A DNA stretch of 64,000 bases from NCBI RefSeq assembly GCF_000607165.1, contig NZ_JFZG01000008.1:124001-188000 (forward strand). The letters run 5' to 3'. This document shows, piece after piece, positions 48,080 through 57,513 of this stretch (position 1 is the stretch's first letter; each line of letters starts with the position of its first letter). Under the pieces are notes generated by a model, which was given only the letters and a program-made list of their open reading frames with translations, did not search any database and had not been told where the DNA came from. The translations under genes were made by a program, and so were the position numbers. This stretch comes from Ralstonia pickettii. Lineage in GTDB: Bacteria > Pseudomonadota > Gammaproteobacteria > Burkholderiales > Burkholderiaceae.

Positions 48080-49249
48080 ATGAGCGGCCAGCCTGCCGAA
48101 GGAGCGAGGAAGAGGAACGCCGCTTGCTCAGGGCGAGCATCTCTCCTGACTTCTATCGTGGAACGCGCTCCCAAGTCTGCGCCTGCGTTAGTTGCCACAA
48201 GCGCGCCGCCCTCTGCCGAAGCGCTGCCCGAACGGCTGCGCTATGTGGACGACACGCGCCCGGGCTACACCCGGCGCCGCCTGCGCGGCCGCTTTGTCTA
48301 TTTCGATACGCGCGGCGAGCGCATCCGCGACCCAGCGGTCATTGCGCGCATCAACAAACTGGCGATTCCGCCTGCTTATACCAACGTATGGATCTGCCCA
48401 CATGCGGGCGGCCATTTGCAGGCAACAGGGCGCGACGCGCGTGGGCGAAAACAATATCGCTATCACACCGACTGGCGCGCCTTTCGCGATGCCGACAAAT
48501 ACGGGCGGCTGCTGGCCTTCGGGGCAGCGCTGCCGCGGGTGCGTAAAGCGATTATCGCCCACCTGGCGGCGCCAGGCCTGTCGCGCGAGAAGATGCTGGC
48601 GACGGTGGTCTTTCTACTGGACGTGACGCTGGTGCGCGTGGGTAACGTAGCGTATGCGCGCGACAACCGCTCCTATGGGCTCACAACGCTGCGCAATCGC
48701 CACGTGGAGGTGCACGGCAACACGGTGCGTTTTCAGTTTCGCGGCAAGAGCGGCGTGGAGCATGATGTGTCGGTATCGGACCCGCGCCTGGCGCGCATCA
48801 TTCGACGCTGTGTCGATCTGCCGGGGCAGGAGTTGTTCCAGTACATCGACGAAGCGGGCGACCGCCGCGTAATCGATTCCGCAGATGTGAATACATACTT
48901 ACAAGAGATTACCGGCACGGATTTCACGGCGAAGGACTATCGCACCTGGGCCGGCAGCGTGCTCGCGCTGGATCTGTTGCGCGGACGCACGTCGGCGAAC
49001 GCTACCGAGGCGCGCCGGCAGGTGGTGCAAGCCGTTGCTGCCGTGGCCCAACGCCTGGGAAACACGCCGGCCGTCTGCCGCAAGTGCTATGTGCATCCGG
49101 CCGTAGTGGACGCGTTCCTGGCGGGCGAGCTGGAAGCGCAGCCCCCGACCCGCGCACGCAAGGGCCTGCGACGCGAAGAAGTGGCCCTGCTTCGCTTTCT
49201 TGAATCCACTGCCAGCGCAAAGGGCACAGGCGAAAAAAAGCCCGCCTGA
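48080..49249 (+). CDS. DNA topoisomerase IB
   Basis: A 389-residue type IB topoisomerase of the poxvirus-like bacterial group, which relaxes both positive and negative supercoils through a 3-prime phosphotyrosine link. The N-terminal domain (YTRRRLRGRFVYFDTRGERI) is followed by the catalytic domain with RVGNVAYARDNRSYGLTTLR. The active tyrosine lies in CRKCYVHPAVVDAF near 340. The first about 45 residues are variable, so the true start could be later. Confidence 0.92.
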   Translation: MSGQPAEGARKRNAACSGRASLLTSIVERAPKSAPALVATSAPPSAEALPERLRYVDDTRPGYTRRRLRGRFVYFDTRGERIRDPAVIARINKLAIPPAYTNVWICPHAGGHLQATGRDARGRKQYRYHTDWRAFRDADKYGRLLAFGAALPRVRKAIIAHLAAPGLSREKMLATVVFLLDVTLVRVGNVAYARDNRSYGLTTLRNRHVEVHGNTVRFQFRGKSGVEHDVSVSDPRLARIIRRCVDLPGQELFQYIDEAGDRRVIDSADVNTYLQEITGTDFTAKDYRTWAGSVLALDLLRGRTSANATEARRQVVQAVAAVAQRLGNTPAVCRKCYVHPAVVDAFLAGELEAQPPTRARKGLRREEVALLRFLESTASAKGTGEKKPA

Positions 49250-49263
49250 ACAAGGCGGGCTTT
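49237..49263. terminator. Bidirectional terminator between convergent genes
   Basis: AAAGCCCGCCT, a short loop and AGGCGGGCTTT, preceded by a run of A. It ends the topoisomerase transcript and the efflux operon from the other side. Confidence 0.88.
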
Positions 49264-49282
49264 CGAGCGAACAGACGCGAAT

Positions 49283-50827
49283 TTACTTCGATTGCTGCGG
49301 CGTCATGTCCGGCGTGGCGGGCGCAACGCCCGGCGCAGCCGTCGGCTGAGCCTGCTGTGCGGCCACGGTGGTGCTGTGTTCCTGCAGACCGCCGCCCAGC
49401 GCCGTGTAAAGATCAATGGCGTTGGTCAGGCGAGCCAGGCGCGTCTGCACCAGCGTCTGGTCGGCGCTGAACAGATCGCGCTGCGCGTCGAGCACATCGA
49501 GGAAGCTCGACACGCCGTTGCGATAGCGCTGGTCAGACAGCGTCAGGCGATCGGCCGTGGCATCGCGGAAGCGCTTCTGCGCTGCCACCTGCTCTTCCAG
49601 CGTGCCGCGCGCCACGAGGGCGTCGGACACCTCGCGGAAGGCGGTCTGGATCGTCTTCTCGTAGTTGGCAACCGCGATCTTCTGGTTGGTCTTGGTCAAG
49701 TCCAGGTTGAAGATGTTGGTGCCCCAGTTGAAGATCGGCAGCGTCAGGTTCGGCACGAACGACCACAGCCCCGTTCCGCTCTTGAAGAGATCATGCAGCG
49801 CGCCGCTTGCCGTCCCCACGTTGGACGTCAGCCCGATGCTCGGGAAAAACGCCGCACGCGCCACGCCAATGTTGGCGTTGGCGGCAATCAGCTTCTGCTC
49901 CGCCTGACGAATGTCCGGGCGTTGCTCCAGCAGTTCCGAGGGCACACCCGGCGGAATGTCGGCGACGATCTTTTCCGACGACACCGTGGTCGGCGTGGGC
50001 AGGTCGGCCGGCAAGGGAGCGCCGACCAGCACCACCAGGGCGTTGGTCGCCTGGGCGTACTGGCGCGTGAGCTGAGCCACCGACACGCGCGCCGACTCCA
50101 CCAGCGTCTCGGTCTGGCGCAGGTCCAGCGCCGACGAAGCACCCACATCAAACCGCTGCTTGGCGAGCTTGTAGTAGTCTTCGCGGCCCTTCAGGGTTTG
50201 CTGTGCCAGATCCAGCTGCTCGGCATAGGCGCGCTCATTCAGATAAGCCTTGGCCACCTGCGAGATCAGGCTGATCTGCGCGGCACGCCGGCCTTCATCC
50301 GTCGCCAGATAGCTCGCACGCGCAGACGACGTCACATCGCCCACGCTGAACAGGTTCACCTGGTAGTTGCTGATGCCCACGCCAAGCTGGTACTGCTTGG
50401 TGTAGATGTCGCCGCCGGTCGTCGAGATCGACGGCGGCGTATGGCTGCGCGTGTACGTGGCAGACGCATTGACCGGCGGCAGCAGGTCGGCGATCTGCAG
50501 GCGGTACTGCGCACGCGCCGCCTCGACGTTGAGCATGGCCACGCGCAGGTCGCGGTTGTTCTCAAGCGCAAGGCCAATCAGCTTTTGCAAGCGCGCATCG
50601 GGGAAGAACTCACGCCAGCCCAGGTCGGTCGCGCGCGGGGCGTTCTCACCGGGCTTGGCTGAGTCTGCCGGCACGGCGTAGCCGGCCGGTGCCTGCGGAT
50701 AGGTGCTCGTTACCGGAGCATCCGGGCGCTCATACGTCGGCGCCAGCGAGCAGCCGGACAGCACGCCGGCCGCCAGCAGGAGCGCCGGCAGCAGCGCAGG
50801 GGTTCGAAAGGTCATCGTTTTCTGCAT
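49283..50827 (-). CDS. Outer-membrane efflux lipoprotein (NodT/OprM family)
   Basis: A 514-residue TolC-like channel, anchored as a lipoprotein: the signal peptide ends LSGC near residue 26. Two repeated outer-membrane efflux halves are visible, each with long helices and a beta pair. The last about 35 residues are Gln/Ala/Pro-rich. It forms the exit duct of the RND pump encoded just upstream. GAGGAAA precedes the ATG. Its start lies 2 bases after the stop of the RND gene. Confidence 0.95.
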   Translation of the reverse strand: MQKTMTFRTPALLPALLLAAGVLSGCSLAPTYERPDAPVTSTYPQAPAGYAVPADSAKPGENAPRATDLGWREFFPDARLQKLIGLALENNRDLRVAMLNVEAARAQYRLQIADLLPPVNASATYTRSHTPPSISTTGGDIYTKQYQLGVGISNYQVNLFSVGDVTSSARASYLATDEGRRAAQISLISQVAKAYLNERAYAEQLDLAQQTLKGREDYYKLAKQRFDVGASSALDLRQTETLVESARVSVAQLTRQYAQATNALVVLVGAPLPADLPTPTTVSSEKIVADIPPGVPSELLEQRPDIRQAEQKLIAANANIGVARAAFFPSIGLTSNVGTASGALHDLFKSGTGLWSFVPNLTLPIFNWGTNIFNLDLTKTNQKIAVANYEKTIQTAFREVSDALVARGTLEEQVAAQKRFRDATADRLTLSDQRYRNGVSSFLDVLDAQRDLFSADQTLVQTRLARLTNAIDLYTALGGGLQEHSTTVAAQQAQPTAAPGVAPATPDMTPQQSK

Positions 50828-50829
50828 GT

Positions 50830-53800
50830 TCAGATTTCCTCGTCCAGCGGACGGTGCGCGGCATCCAGGCGGCGTTGACGCTCGCTGCCCTTGAAGATGC
50901 GGCGGACCACCACGAAGAACACGGGCACCAGCACCACGGCCAGCACCGTCGCGGTGATCATCCCGCCCATCACGCCGGTACCGATGGCGCGTTGGCTGGC
51001 AGAGCTGGCGCCCGTGGCAATCGCCAGCGGCAGCACGCCCAGGATGAAGGCGAACGACGTCATGATGATCGGGCGGAACCGCAGGTGCACGGCTTCCAGC
51101 GTCGCGTCGATCAGGCTCTTGCCTTGCGCCTGCAAGTCCTTCGCAAACTCGATGATCAGAATCGCGTTCTTGGCGGACAGACCCACCACCGCAATCAGGC
51201 CGACCTTGAAGTACACGTCATCGGGCATCGCGCGCAGCGTCACGCCCAGCAGCGCGCCGAGCACGCCCAGCGGCACCACCAGAATCACAGCAGCCGGGAT
51301 CGACCAGCTTTCGTACAGCGCCGCCAGCACCAGGAACACGGCCAGCAGCGACAGCGCATACAGCGCCGGCGCCTGCGAGCCCGAGGCCTTTTCCTGCAGC
51401 GACTGGCCCGTCCACTCATAGCCGATGCCAGCCGGCAGCTTGGAGGCCAGACGTTCCATCTCGGCCATGGCGTCACCCGAGCTGGCACCCGGCGCAGCCG
51501 CACCCGAAAGGCGAACTGCCGGGTAGCCGTTGTAGCGCACGAGCTGCACCGGGCCGACGATCCAATGGCCCTTGGCGAACGTCGACATCGGCACCATGTT
51601 GCCCTGCCCGTTGCGCACGTACAGGTTCATGATGTCTTCGGGCTGCATGCGGTTGATCTTGTCCGCTTGCACGATCACACGCTGCTGACGACCGTAGTTC
51701 GGGAAGTCGTTGGCGTACGCCGAACCCAGCGCCGTCGACAGCACGGCGTTGATGTCGGTGAACGACACACCCAGCGCATTGGCCTTCTCGCGGTCGATAT
51801 CCACCTGGTACTGCGGCGAATCTTCCAGACCTTCCGGGCGCATGCCCGTAATGACCTTGCTCTTCGCCGCCATCCCCATCAGTTGATTACGGGCTGCGAT
51901 CAGCGCGTCGTGGCCCAGGCCAGCACGATCCTGCAGACGGAAGGTAAAGCCGGTGGCGTTGCCCAACTCCGGAATCGGAGGCGGGTTCAGCGGAAACACG
52001 ATTGCATCGCGAATGCCACCGAACAGCGCACCAAAGGCACGGCCAACCACGGCATCGGCGGTTTGATCCTTGCCCTTACGCTCGCTCCAGTCCTTGAACG
52101 GCGTGAACACGATACCGGCGTTCGGCCCGTTGCCCGAGAAGCTGAAACCCTGCACGGCCACGATGTTCTCGACCGCCTTTTCATGCTTGTAGTAGTTCTC
52201 GACCTGCTTGATCACTTCCAGCGTGCGGTTGGCCGATGCACCCGGCGGCAACTGGATGTTGGTCACGATGTAGCCCTGGTCTTCGGTCGGCAGGAACGAA
52301 GACGGCAGGCGCAGGAACAGGAACACCACCGCAACGATCAGCGCAACGTAGATGACCATGTAGCGGAAGGTCTTCTTGAGCATGCGCTCCACGAAGCTTT
52401 GGTAGCGGTTCGTGGTGGTGCTGAACATGCGGTTGAACCAGCCGAAGAAGCCCTTCTTCTCGTGGTGCGAACCCTTCTCGATCGGCTTGAGCAGCGTGGA
52501 GCACAGTGCCGGCGTGAGCGTCAGCGCCATGAGTGCCGAGAAGAAAATCGACGACACCATCGACAGTGAGAACTGGCGATAGATCGCGCCCACCGAGCCC
52601 GAGAAGAACGCCATCGGGATGAACACGGCCATCAGCACCAGCGTAATACCGATGATGGCGCCCGTGATCTGGCCCATGGCCTTGCGGGTGGCTTCGCGCG
52701 GGGGCAGGCCTTCTTCTGCCATGATCCGCTCGACGTTTTCAACCACCACGATCGCATCGTCAACGAGAATACCGATCGCCAGCACGAGGCCGAACATCGT
52801 CAGCACGTTGATCGAGAAGCCCATCGCGTTCATGGTGGCGAACGCGCCCAAGAGCGAGATCGGCACCACGATCGACGGCACCAGCGTGTAGCGGATGTTC
52901 TGCAGGAACAGCAGCATCACCAGGAACACCAGCGCCATGGCCTCGAACAGCGTCTTGACCACTTCTTCGATCGAGATCTGGACGAACTTGGAGGTGTCGT
53001 ATGGCACCTTGTATTCCACGCCAGCCGGGAAGTACTTCGAGAGCTCTTCCAGCTTGGCCTTCACGGCCTTGGCGGTGCCCAGGGCGTTACCCGTGGGCGA
53101 GAGCTGCACACCAATGGCCGAGATCGGCTGGCCGTTGATCCGCGCCGACGTCGAATAGGACTGGCCGCCCAATTCCAGGCGTGCAACGTCCTTCACGCGC
53201 ACCAGCGAGCCGTCCGGCTTGGCCACCAGCACGATGTTGCCGAACTGTTCGGTGGTCGTGAGCTGACCTTCCACCACGACCGTCGCCGCGAGCGGCTGAT
53301 CGGAGACAGAGGGCAGATCGCCGATCGTACCGGCCGAGACCAGCGAGTTTTGTGCACGAATGGCGTTGTAGACGTCCGTCGGTGTCAGCTTGTAGCCGAC
53401 CAGCTTGGCCGGATCGATCCAGACGCGCATGGCGCGCTCCGTACCGAACAGAACCGCTTGACCCACGCCCGGCACGCGCTTGATTTCGTTCAGCACGTTG
53501 CGCGAGATGTAGTCGCCCAGCGCCACCGGATCCATCTTGCCGTCGGTCGATGCCAGCGTGGCGAACAGCAGGAAGTTCGCGCGGGCCTTGTCGACCTGCA
53601 CGCCCTGCTGCGTCACCGCAGACGGCAACCGCGCTTCCACGCGCTTCAAGCGGTTCTGCACGTCCACCTGCGCCAGCGCCGGATCGGTACCGGCCTTGAA
53701 CGTCACGGTAATCTGCGCCTGGCCGTTACCGCCCTGGCTGACCGACTCCATATAGAGCAGGCCGTCCGCGCCGTTCATTTCCTGCTCGATGATGCTGGTG

Positions 53801-53982
53801 ACGGATTCGTCCAGCGTCTTCGCGTTTGCGCCCGGATACGTTGCCGTGATGATGACGGACGGCGGCGCGATGGTCGGGTACTGCGAGATCGGCAGCTGGG
53901 TGATCGAGATCGCCCCAGCAAGGATGATGAACAGCGCGAGCACCCAGGCGAAGACCGGGCGATCGATAAAAAACTTTGCCAT
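50830..53982 (-). CDS. RND multidrug efflux transporter, HAE1 family
   Basis: A 1050-residue inner-membrane proton-driven pump of the AcrB/MexB type. The N-terminus MAKFFIDRPVFAWVLALFII is diagnostic. The proton relay is intact: GILVDDAIVVVENVERIM carries the Asp pair (about 408) and GLSAKNAILIIEFAKD the Lys (about 937). Two large periplasmic loops form the drug pockets. It works with the fusion protein and outer-membrane channel of the same operon. The exact drugs cannot be predicted. Confidence 0.96.
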   Translation of the reverse strand: MAKFFIDRPVFAWVLALFIILAGAISITQLPISQYPTIAPPSVIITATYPGANAKTLDESVTSIIEQEMNGADGLLYMESVSQGGNGQAQITVTFKAGTDPALAQVDVQNRLKRVEARLPSAVTQQGVQVDKARANFLLFATLASTDGKMDPVALGDYISRNVLNEIKRVPGVGQAVLFGTERAMRVWIDPAKLVGYKLTPTDVYNAIRAQNSLVSAGTIGDLPSVSDQPLAATVVVEGQLTTTEQFGNIVLVAKPDGSLVRVKDVARLELGGQSYSTSARINGQPISAIGVQLSPTGNALGTAKAVKAKLEELSKYFPAGVEYKVPYDTSKFVQISIEEVVKTLFEAMALVFLVMLLFLQNIRYTLVPSIVVPISLLGAFATMNAMGFSINVLTMFGLVLAIGILVDDAIVVVENVERIMAEEGLPPREATRKAMGQITGAIIGITLVLMAVFIPMAFFSGSVGAIYRQFSLSMVSSIFFSALMALTLTPALCSTLLKPIEKGSHHEKKGFFGWFNRMFSTTTNRYQSFVERMLKKTFRYMVIYVALIVAVVFLFLRLPSSFLPTEDQGYIVTNIQLPPGASANRTLEVIKQVENYYKHEKAVENIVAVQGFSFSGNGPNAGIVFTPFKDWSERKGKDQTADAVVGRAFGALFGGIRDAIVFPLNPPPIPELGNATGFTFRLQDRAGLGHDALIAARNQLMGMAAKSKVITGMRPEGLEDSPQYQVDIDREKANALGVSFTDINAVLSTALGSAYANDFPNYGRQQRVIVQADKINRMQPEDIMNLYVRNGQGNMVPMSTFAKGHWIVGPVQLVRYNGYPAVRLSGAAAPGASSGDAMAEMERLASKLPAGIGYEWTGQSLQEKASGSQAPALYALSLLAVFLVLAALYESWSIPAAVILVVPLGVLGALLGVTLRAMPDDVYFKVGLIAVVGLSAKNAILIIEFAKDLQAQGKSLIDATLEAVHLRFRPIIMTSFAFILGVLPLAIATGASSASQRAIGTGVMGGMITATVLAVVLVPVFFVVVRRIFKGSERQRRLDAAHRPLDEEI

Positions 53983-53997
53983 GCGATGGCTCCTTGT

Positions 53998-55269
53998 TTA
54001 CTGCTTGGCTGCCGGTGCGCTGGCAGCGGGAGTGCTTGCAGCAGGGGCGCTGGCCGCCGGTGCGGGTGCGGCGCCGCCACCCTGGCCGCCCTGACCTTGC
54101 GGACCCTTGCCCTGGCCTGCCGACATCGGCTGCCACGGCACAGCCTTGACCGGTGCGCCCGGATGGACCTTTTGCAGACCGTCGACGATCACCTTGTCGC
54201 CTGCCTTCAGGCCGCTGGAGACGATCCATTCCGTACCGGTCGAGCGATCGGCCTGAACCTGGCGCACGGCTGCCATGCCCTTCTCATCGACCACCATGAC
54301 CGAGGCGCCGTCCGGGCTACGCGTCACCGCTTGTTGCGGCACCGTGATCGCCTGCTCGTCCACGGCCTGCTCCAGGCGGGCACGTACGTACATGCCCGGC
54401 AGCAGCGTGCGATCGGCGTTCGGAACAATCGCGCGCAGCGTGATCGTGCCCGTGGCCGGGTCCACCGTCAGGTCGGAAAAGTACAGCTTGCCCGGTTGGG
54501 CATAGGCACGGCCGTCTTCCGTCACGAGCGTGACCTTGGCTGCATCACCACCGGCCTTGGCCAGTTTGCCGTCCTTGAGCGCTTGCTGCAGACGCATCAC
54601 TTCGGTGCTCGACTGGGTGAAGGTCAGGTAGATCGGGTCGATTTGCTGCACGGTCGTCAGCAACGTCGCCTCGCCCTGGCCCACCAGCGCGCCTTCGGTG
54701 ACCTGCGCCAGACCGGCACGGCCGGAGATGGGCGAAGTCACGCTGGCGTAGCCGACGTTCAGCTTGGCGGTTTCCACGGCAGCGCGGGCGGCGGCCACGT
54801 CAGCAGTGGCTTGCTTGGCGGCGGCGGTGGCGTCGTCGTAGTCCTGCTTGCTGATGGCGTTGGTGGCAACCAGCGGCTTATAGCGTTCAGCCTTCAGTTG
54901 TGCCTGCGTTTGCGTGGCTTCCGAGCGCGCAAGCTGTGCCTTGGCACTGTCGAGCGACGCCTGATACTGCGCCGGATCGATCTGGAACAACTGTTGGCCG
55001 GCCTTCACGTCACTGCCTTCAGCGTAGGTGCGCTTGAGTACGATGCCCGCGACCCGTGCGCGCACCTGTGCCACACGCGTGGCCTCCAGGCGGCCCGGCA
55101 ACTCGCTGGTCAGGCCAACGGAGTGCGGCTGCACGGTCACAACGCCGACTTCGGTCGGAGGCATGCCGGCGCCGCCCGGCCCTTGTGCCTGCTTGTTACC
55201 GCAGGCTGCAAGTGCCACCACCGTGAATGCGGCGGCAGCGAGTTGGTGATAACGGCGGGTGTTCGTCAT
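53998..55269 (-). CDS. RND efflux periplasmic adaptor (MFP)
   Basis: A 423-residue membrane-fusion lipoprotein with lipobox LAAC near residue 23. Order: barrel-sandwich hybrid with PGRLEATRVAQVRARVAG, helical hairpin (about 95-165), second lipoyl half (YASVTSPISGRAG), beta barrel and membrane-proximal domain. The C-terminus has a Gly/Gln-rich and then Ala/Pro-rich tail of low complexity. It links the pump to the outer-membrane channel. First gene of the operon, divergent from the TetR gene. Confidence 0.95.
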   Translation of the reverse strand: MTNTRRYHQLAAAAFTVVALAACGNKQAQGPGGAGMPPTEVGVVTVQPHSVGLTSELPGRLEATRVAQVRARVAGIVLKRTYAEGSDVKAGQQLFQIDPAQYQASLDSAKAQLARSEATQTQAQLKAERYKPLVATNAISKQDYDDATAAAKQATADVAAARAAVETAKLNVGYASVTSPISGRAGLAQVTEGALVGQGEATLLTTVQQIDPIYLTFTQSSTEVMRLQQALKDGKLAKAGGDAAKVTLVTEDGRAYAQPGKLYFSDLTVDPATGTITLRAIVPNADRTLLPGMYVRARLEQAVDEQAITVPQQAVTRSPDGASVMVVDEKGMAAVRQVQADRSTGTEWIVSSGLKAGDKVIVDGLQKVHPGAPVKAVPWQPMSAGQGKGPQGQGGQGGGAAPAPAASAPAASTPAASAPAAKQ

Positions 55270-55839
55270 AGATGACCCCATGTGGCGATAAGCGGAATGC
55301 CGGGTGCCGCCACGCCGCGCAAACGAGTGCGACGCCGGCAAACCGTCAGCGAAACCAAAAAAACACAAAACGAAAACGTCCGATGCTAGCTGCATCTGGC
55401 GGCATGCGATATGGCCTTTGCGACGAACTCGCAACAACTCGGACCAGAATGCTAAGACGCGGGAGCGATCGGCAGTCGATCTCCGACCTGGCCGCCGACA
55501 GACGCAAAGTCGGCCCCCAGACCACGTGCCCGGGATGGATGTGGCGCATACGGCCATGGGCAAGTGAAGGAGTGCGCGCTATTATAGATACGTTCGCGTA
55601 TGTATGTAAGTCACGCCATTGAGAAATAGGGACTCCGTTGACACCTTTCCGGAGTTCGTAGCAATGACGGGGATCAAGCGAACATGCAACAAATACCGCG
55701 CTCCGACAAGCATTGTCAGCCAACGGACCCGCTGCCGCGTTGTGCGAAGCGCAATGGTGCGTTGCCGAAAATTGTGCATTGCACAAAAGCCAATCGAAAG
55801 AACGCCGGCTGGGGTGACACGGCGTTCCTCTGGAAGATC
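55270..55839. other. Divergent regulatory region of the efflux operon
   Basis: This 570-base gap holds the promoters of the efflux operon and of the TetR gene and the operator at 55585-55608. A short frame before the TetR start is open but shows no ribosome site. Nothing else was recognised. Confidence 0.5.
55585..55608. promoter_or_regulatory. 24-bp palindrome, likely TetR/AcrR operator
   Basis: TAGATACGT-TCGCGT-ATGTATGTA is a palindrome with 7 of 9 half-site positions paired. Its TACATACAT half resembles operators of AcrR and TtgR. It sits between the efflux operon and the tetR-type gene. Confidence 0.65.
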
Positions 55840-56517
55840 ATGGTTAGACGAACGAAGGAAGAAGCACTGGAAACACGTAACCGCATCCTGGATGCGGCGG
55901 AAGACGTGTTCTATGCGCGCGGCGTGGCACGCACATCGTTATCGGATATCGCGCAGGCCGCGGGCGTGACGCGCGGCGCCATCTACTGGCACTTCCGCAA
56001 TAAGACCGACGTTTTTGCCGCCATGTGCGAGCGCGTTAAGCTGCCCATGGAGACCATGTGCACCCCGCTTGGGGTGGAAGCTGATGACCCGCTGGGCGAA
56101 CTGCGCACCGTGGGCAACTTCCTGCTGCGGCAACTCGTGGAAGATGCGCACTGGCGCAAGGTCTTCGAGATCATGTTCAACAAGTGCGAGTTCGTGGAAG
56201 ACACGAGCCCCATTCTCAAGCGCCAACAAGAATCGTTTGAGGAAGGCATGACCCACCTGACAAGCATCATCGAGCAGGCAACGCGGCGCGGGCAGTTGCC
56301 GGCCGACCTCGACATCCCCCTGGCCGTGGCGCATTTCCATGCCACCTTCAACGGCATCATGGGCGATTACCTTTTCTACCCGGACGCCTCCAGCCTCGCC
56401 ACCAAGCGCGAGCGCCTGCTGGATGCATGCATCGACACCCTCAAATACGCGCCGTCGCTGCGGCTGGAGCCGACCGCGGCCGCGGCCACGGCCGCCCTCA
56501 CCGGGGCCTCGGCATGA
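55840..56517 (+). CDS. TetR-family repressor (AcrR-like) of efflux operon
   Basis: A 225-residue repressor. The N-terminal HTH (RILDAAEDVFYARGVARTSL then SDIAQAAGVTRGAIYWHFRN) is typical of AcrR/TtgR. The helical C-terminal domain (about 60-200) would bind drugs or other inducers and release the operator. It is divergent from the efflux operon and the operator lies between, so it very probably represses it. The ATG at 55840 is preferred over upstream starts because the HTH begins just after it. The stop overlaps the next gene by 4 bases. Confidence 0.92.
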   Translation: MVRRTKEEALETRNRILDAAEDVFYARGVARTSLSDIAQAAGVTRGAIYWHFRNKTDVFAAMCERVKLPMETMCTPLGVEADDPLGELRTVGNFLLRQLVEDAHWRKVFEIMFNKCEFVEDTSPILKRQQESFEEGMTHLTSIIEQATRRGQLPADLDIPLAVAHFHATFNGIMGDYLFYPDASSLATKRERLLDACIDTLKYAPSLRLEPTAAAATAALTGASA

Positions 56518-57407
56518 ACACGCCCGTGTTCGACCAGATGGTCTTTGCCGGCGGCGGCAACCGCTGCTGGTGGCAGGCCGGCTGGTGGGACGTCGTGCAG
56601 CCCGAACTGGGCTTGGCGCCGCGCGTGATTGCCGGCATCTCGGCCGGCGCATCGACGGCGTGCATGCTGCATGCATGGAATTCCGCCGAGCTGATGGATT
56701 ACTACGGCGAAGCCCTACGCCAGAACACCCGCAACGCCCATTGGGGCAACCTGCTGCGCGGCGAGCGCGTGTTTCCGCATTACGGCATGTACCGCACGGC
56801 GCTGCTGACGGTTTTCAGCGAGGGCCGCTTCGGGCGGCTGGCGCAGGCGCCCGAGATCCGCATCGGCGTGGCGCATATCCCGCGCTGGCTGGGCGCACGG
56901 TCGGCGGTGGCGGCGGGGCTGATTGCCTACAACATCGAAAAGCACGTCCGCAAGACGCTGCACCCGACGCTGGGCAAACGCCTCGGCTTCACGCCGGAAA
57001 TCGTGCGCGCGCAGGATTGCGCTACGCCCGAGGACCTGGCGGATCTTCTGCTGCAATCGGCCTCCACGCCGCCGTTCACGCCGGTGTTGCGGCGCGCGGG
57101 GCGGCCGGTACTCGACGGCGGCATGGTCGACAACGTGCCCGTGCACGCGCTGGACGCCACGCCCGGCGACGCGCTGGTGCTGGTCACGCGCCTATACCCG
57201 CGCCCGACATATTTCCGCATGGATGTGCCAGTGGCCGACGGCGTGCAGCGCCGCTTTTACGTACAGCCCTCGCGCAAGGTTCCCATTTCAAGCTGGGATT
57301 ACACCCGCCCGGGCGCCATGCGCGACGCCTATGCGCTCGGCCGTCATGACGGCGAAACCTTCCTGCGCGAACTTCCACGCGGGTTTGCCACGGCGGTGGC
57401 TGCGTAA
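56514..57407 (+). CDS. Patatin-like phospholipase
   Basis: A 297-residue protein of the patatin fold. It has the oxyanion hole GGGNRCWWQAG (about 13), the nucleophile elbow GISAGAS (about 43) and the catalytic Asp in LDGGMVDN (about 203). Such enzymes hydrolyse phospholipids or other lipid esters. It has no signal peptide. The ATG overlaps the TetR stop (ATGA), so the two are cotranslated. A link between lipid turnover and efflux control is possible but not shown. Confidence 0.88.
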   Translation: MNTPVFDQMVFAGGGNRCWWQAGWWDVVQPELGLAPRVIAGISAGASTACMLHAWNSAELMDYYGEALRQNTRNAHWGNLLRGERVFPHYGMYRTALLTVFSEGRFGRLAQAPEIRIGVAHIPRWLGARSAVAAGLIAYNIEKHVRKTLHPTLGKRLGFTPEIVRAQDCATPEDLADLLLQSASTPPFTPVLRRAGRPVLDGGMVDNVPVHALDATPGDALVLVTRLYPRPTYFRMDVPVADGVQRRFYVQPSRKVPISSWDYTRPGAMRDAYALGRHDGETFLRELPRGFATAVAA

Positions 57408-57427
57408 CCACCTCCTCCAAAAACCGG

Positions 57428-57466
57428 CGGCGGGCGCGCCGCTTGCTGCACATGGCGCGCCCGCCG
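57428..57466. repeat. Perfect 13-bp GC stem-loop
   Basis: CGGCGGGCGCGCC and GGCGCGCCCGCCG pair completely around a 13-base loop, between the patatin-like gene and gor. There is no T-run; it may stabilise or end the upstream mRNA. Confidence 0.5.
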
Positions 57467-57513
57467 GCGTGCCATCAAGGTCGTCCGGCCGATGCTTCTT
57501 CGACGGACACCTC

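Noticed and set aside
50689-55275. Two long plus-strand frames antisense to the RND pump and fusion protein
   Set aside because: Composition is rich in Arg, His and Gln as expected from reversed GC-rich codons; the minus-strand genes have every family motif.
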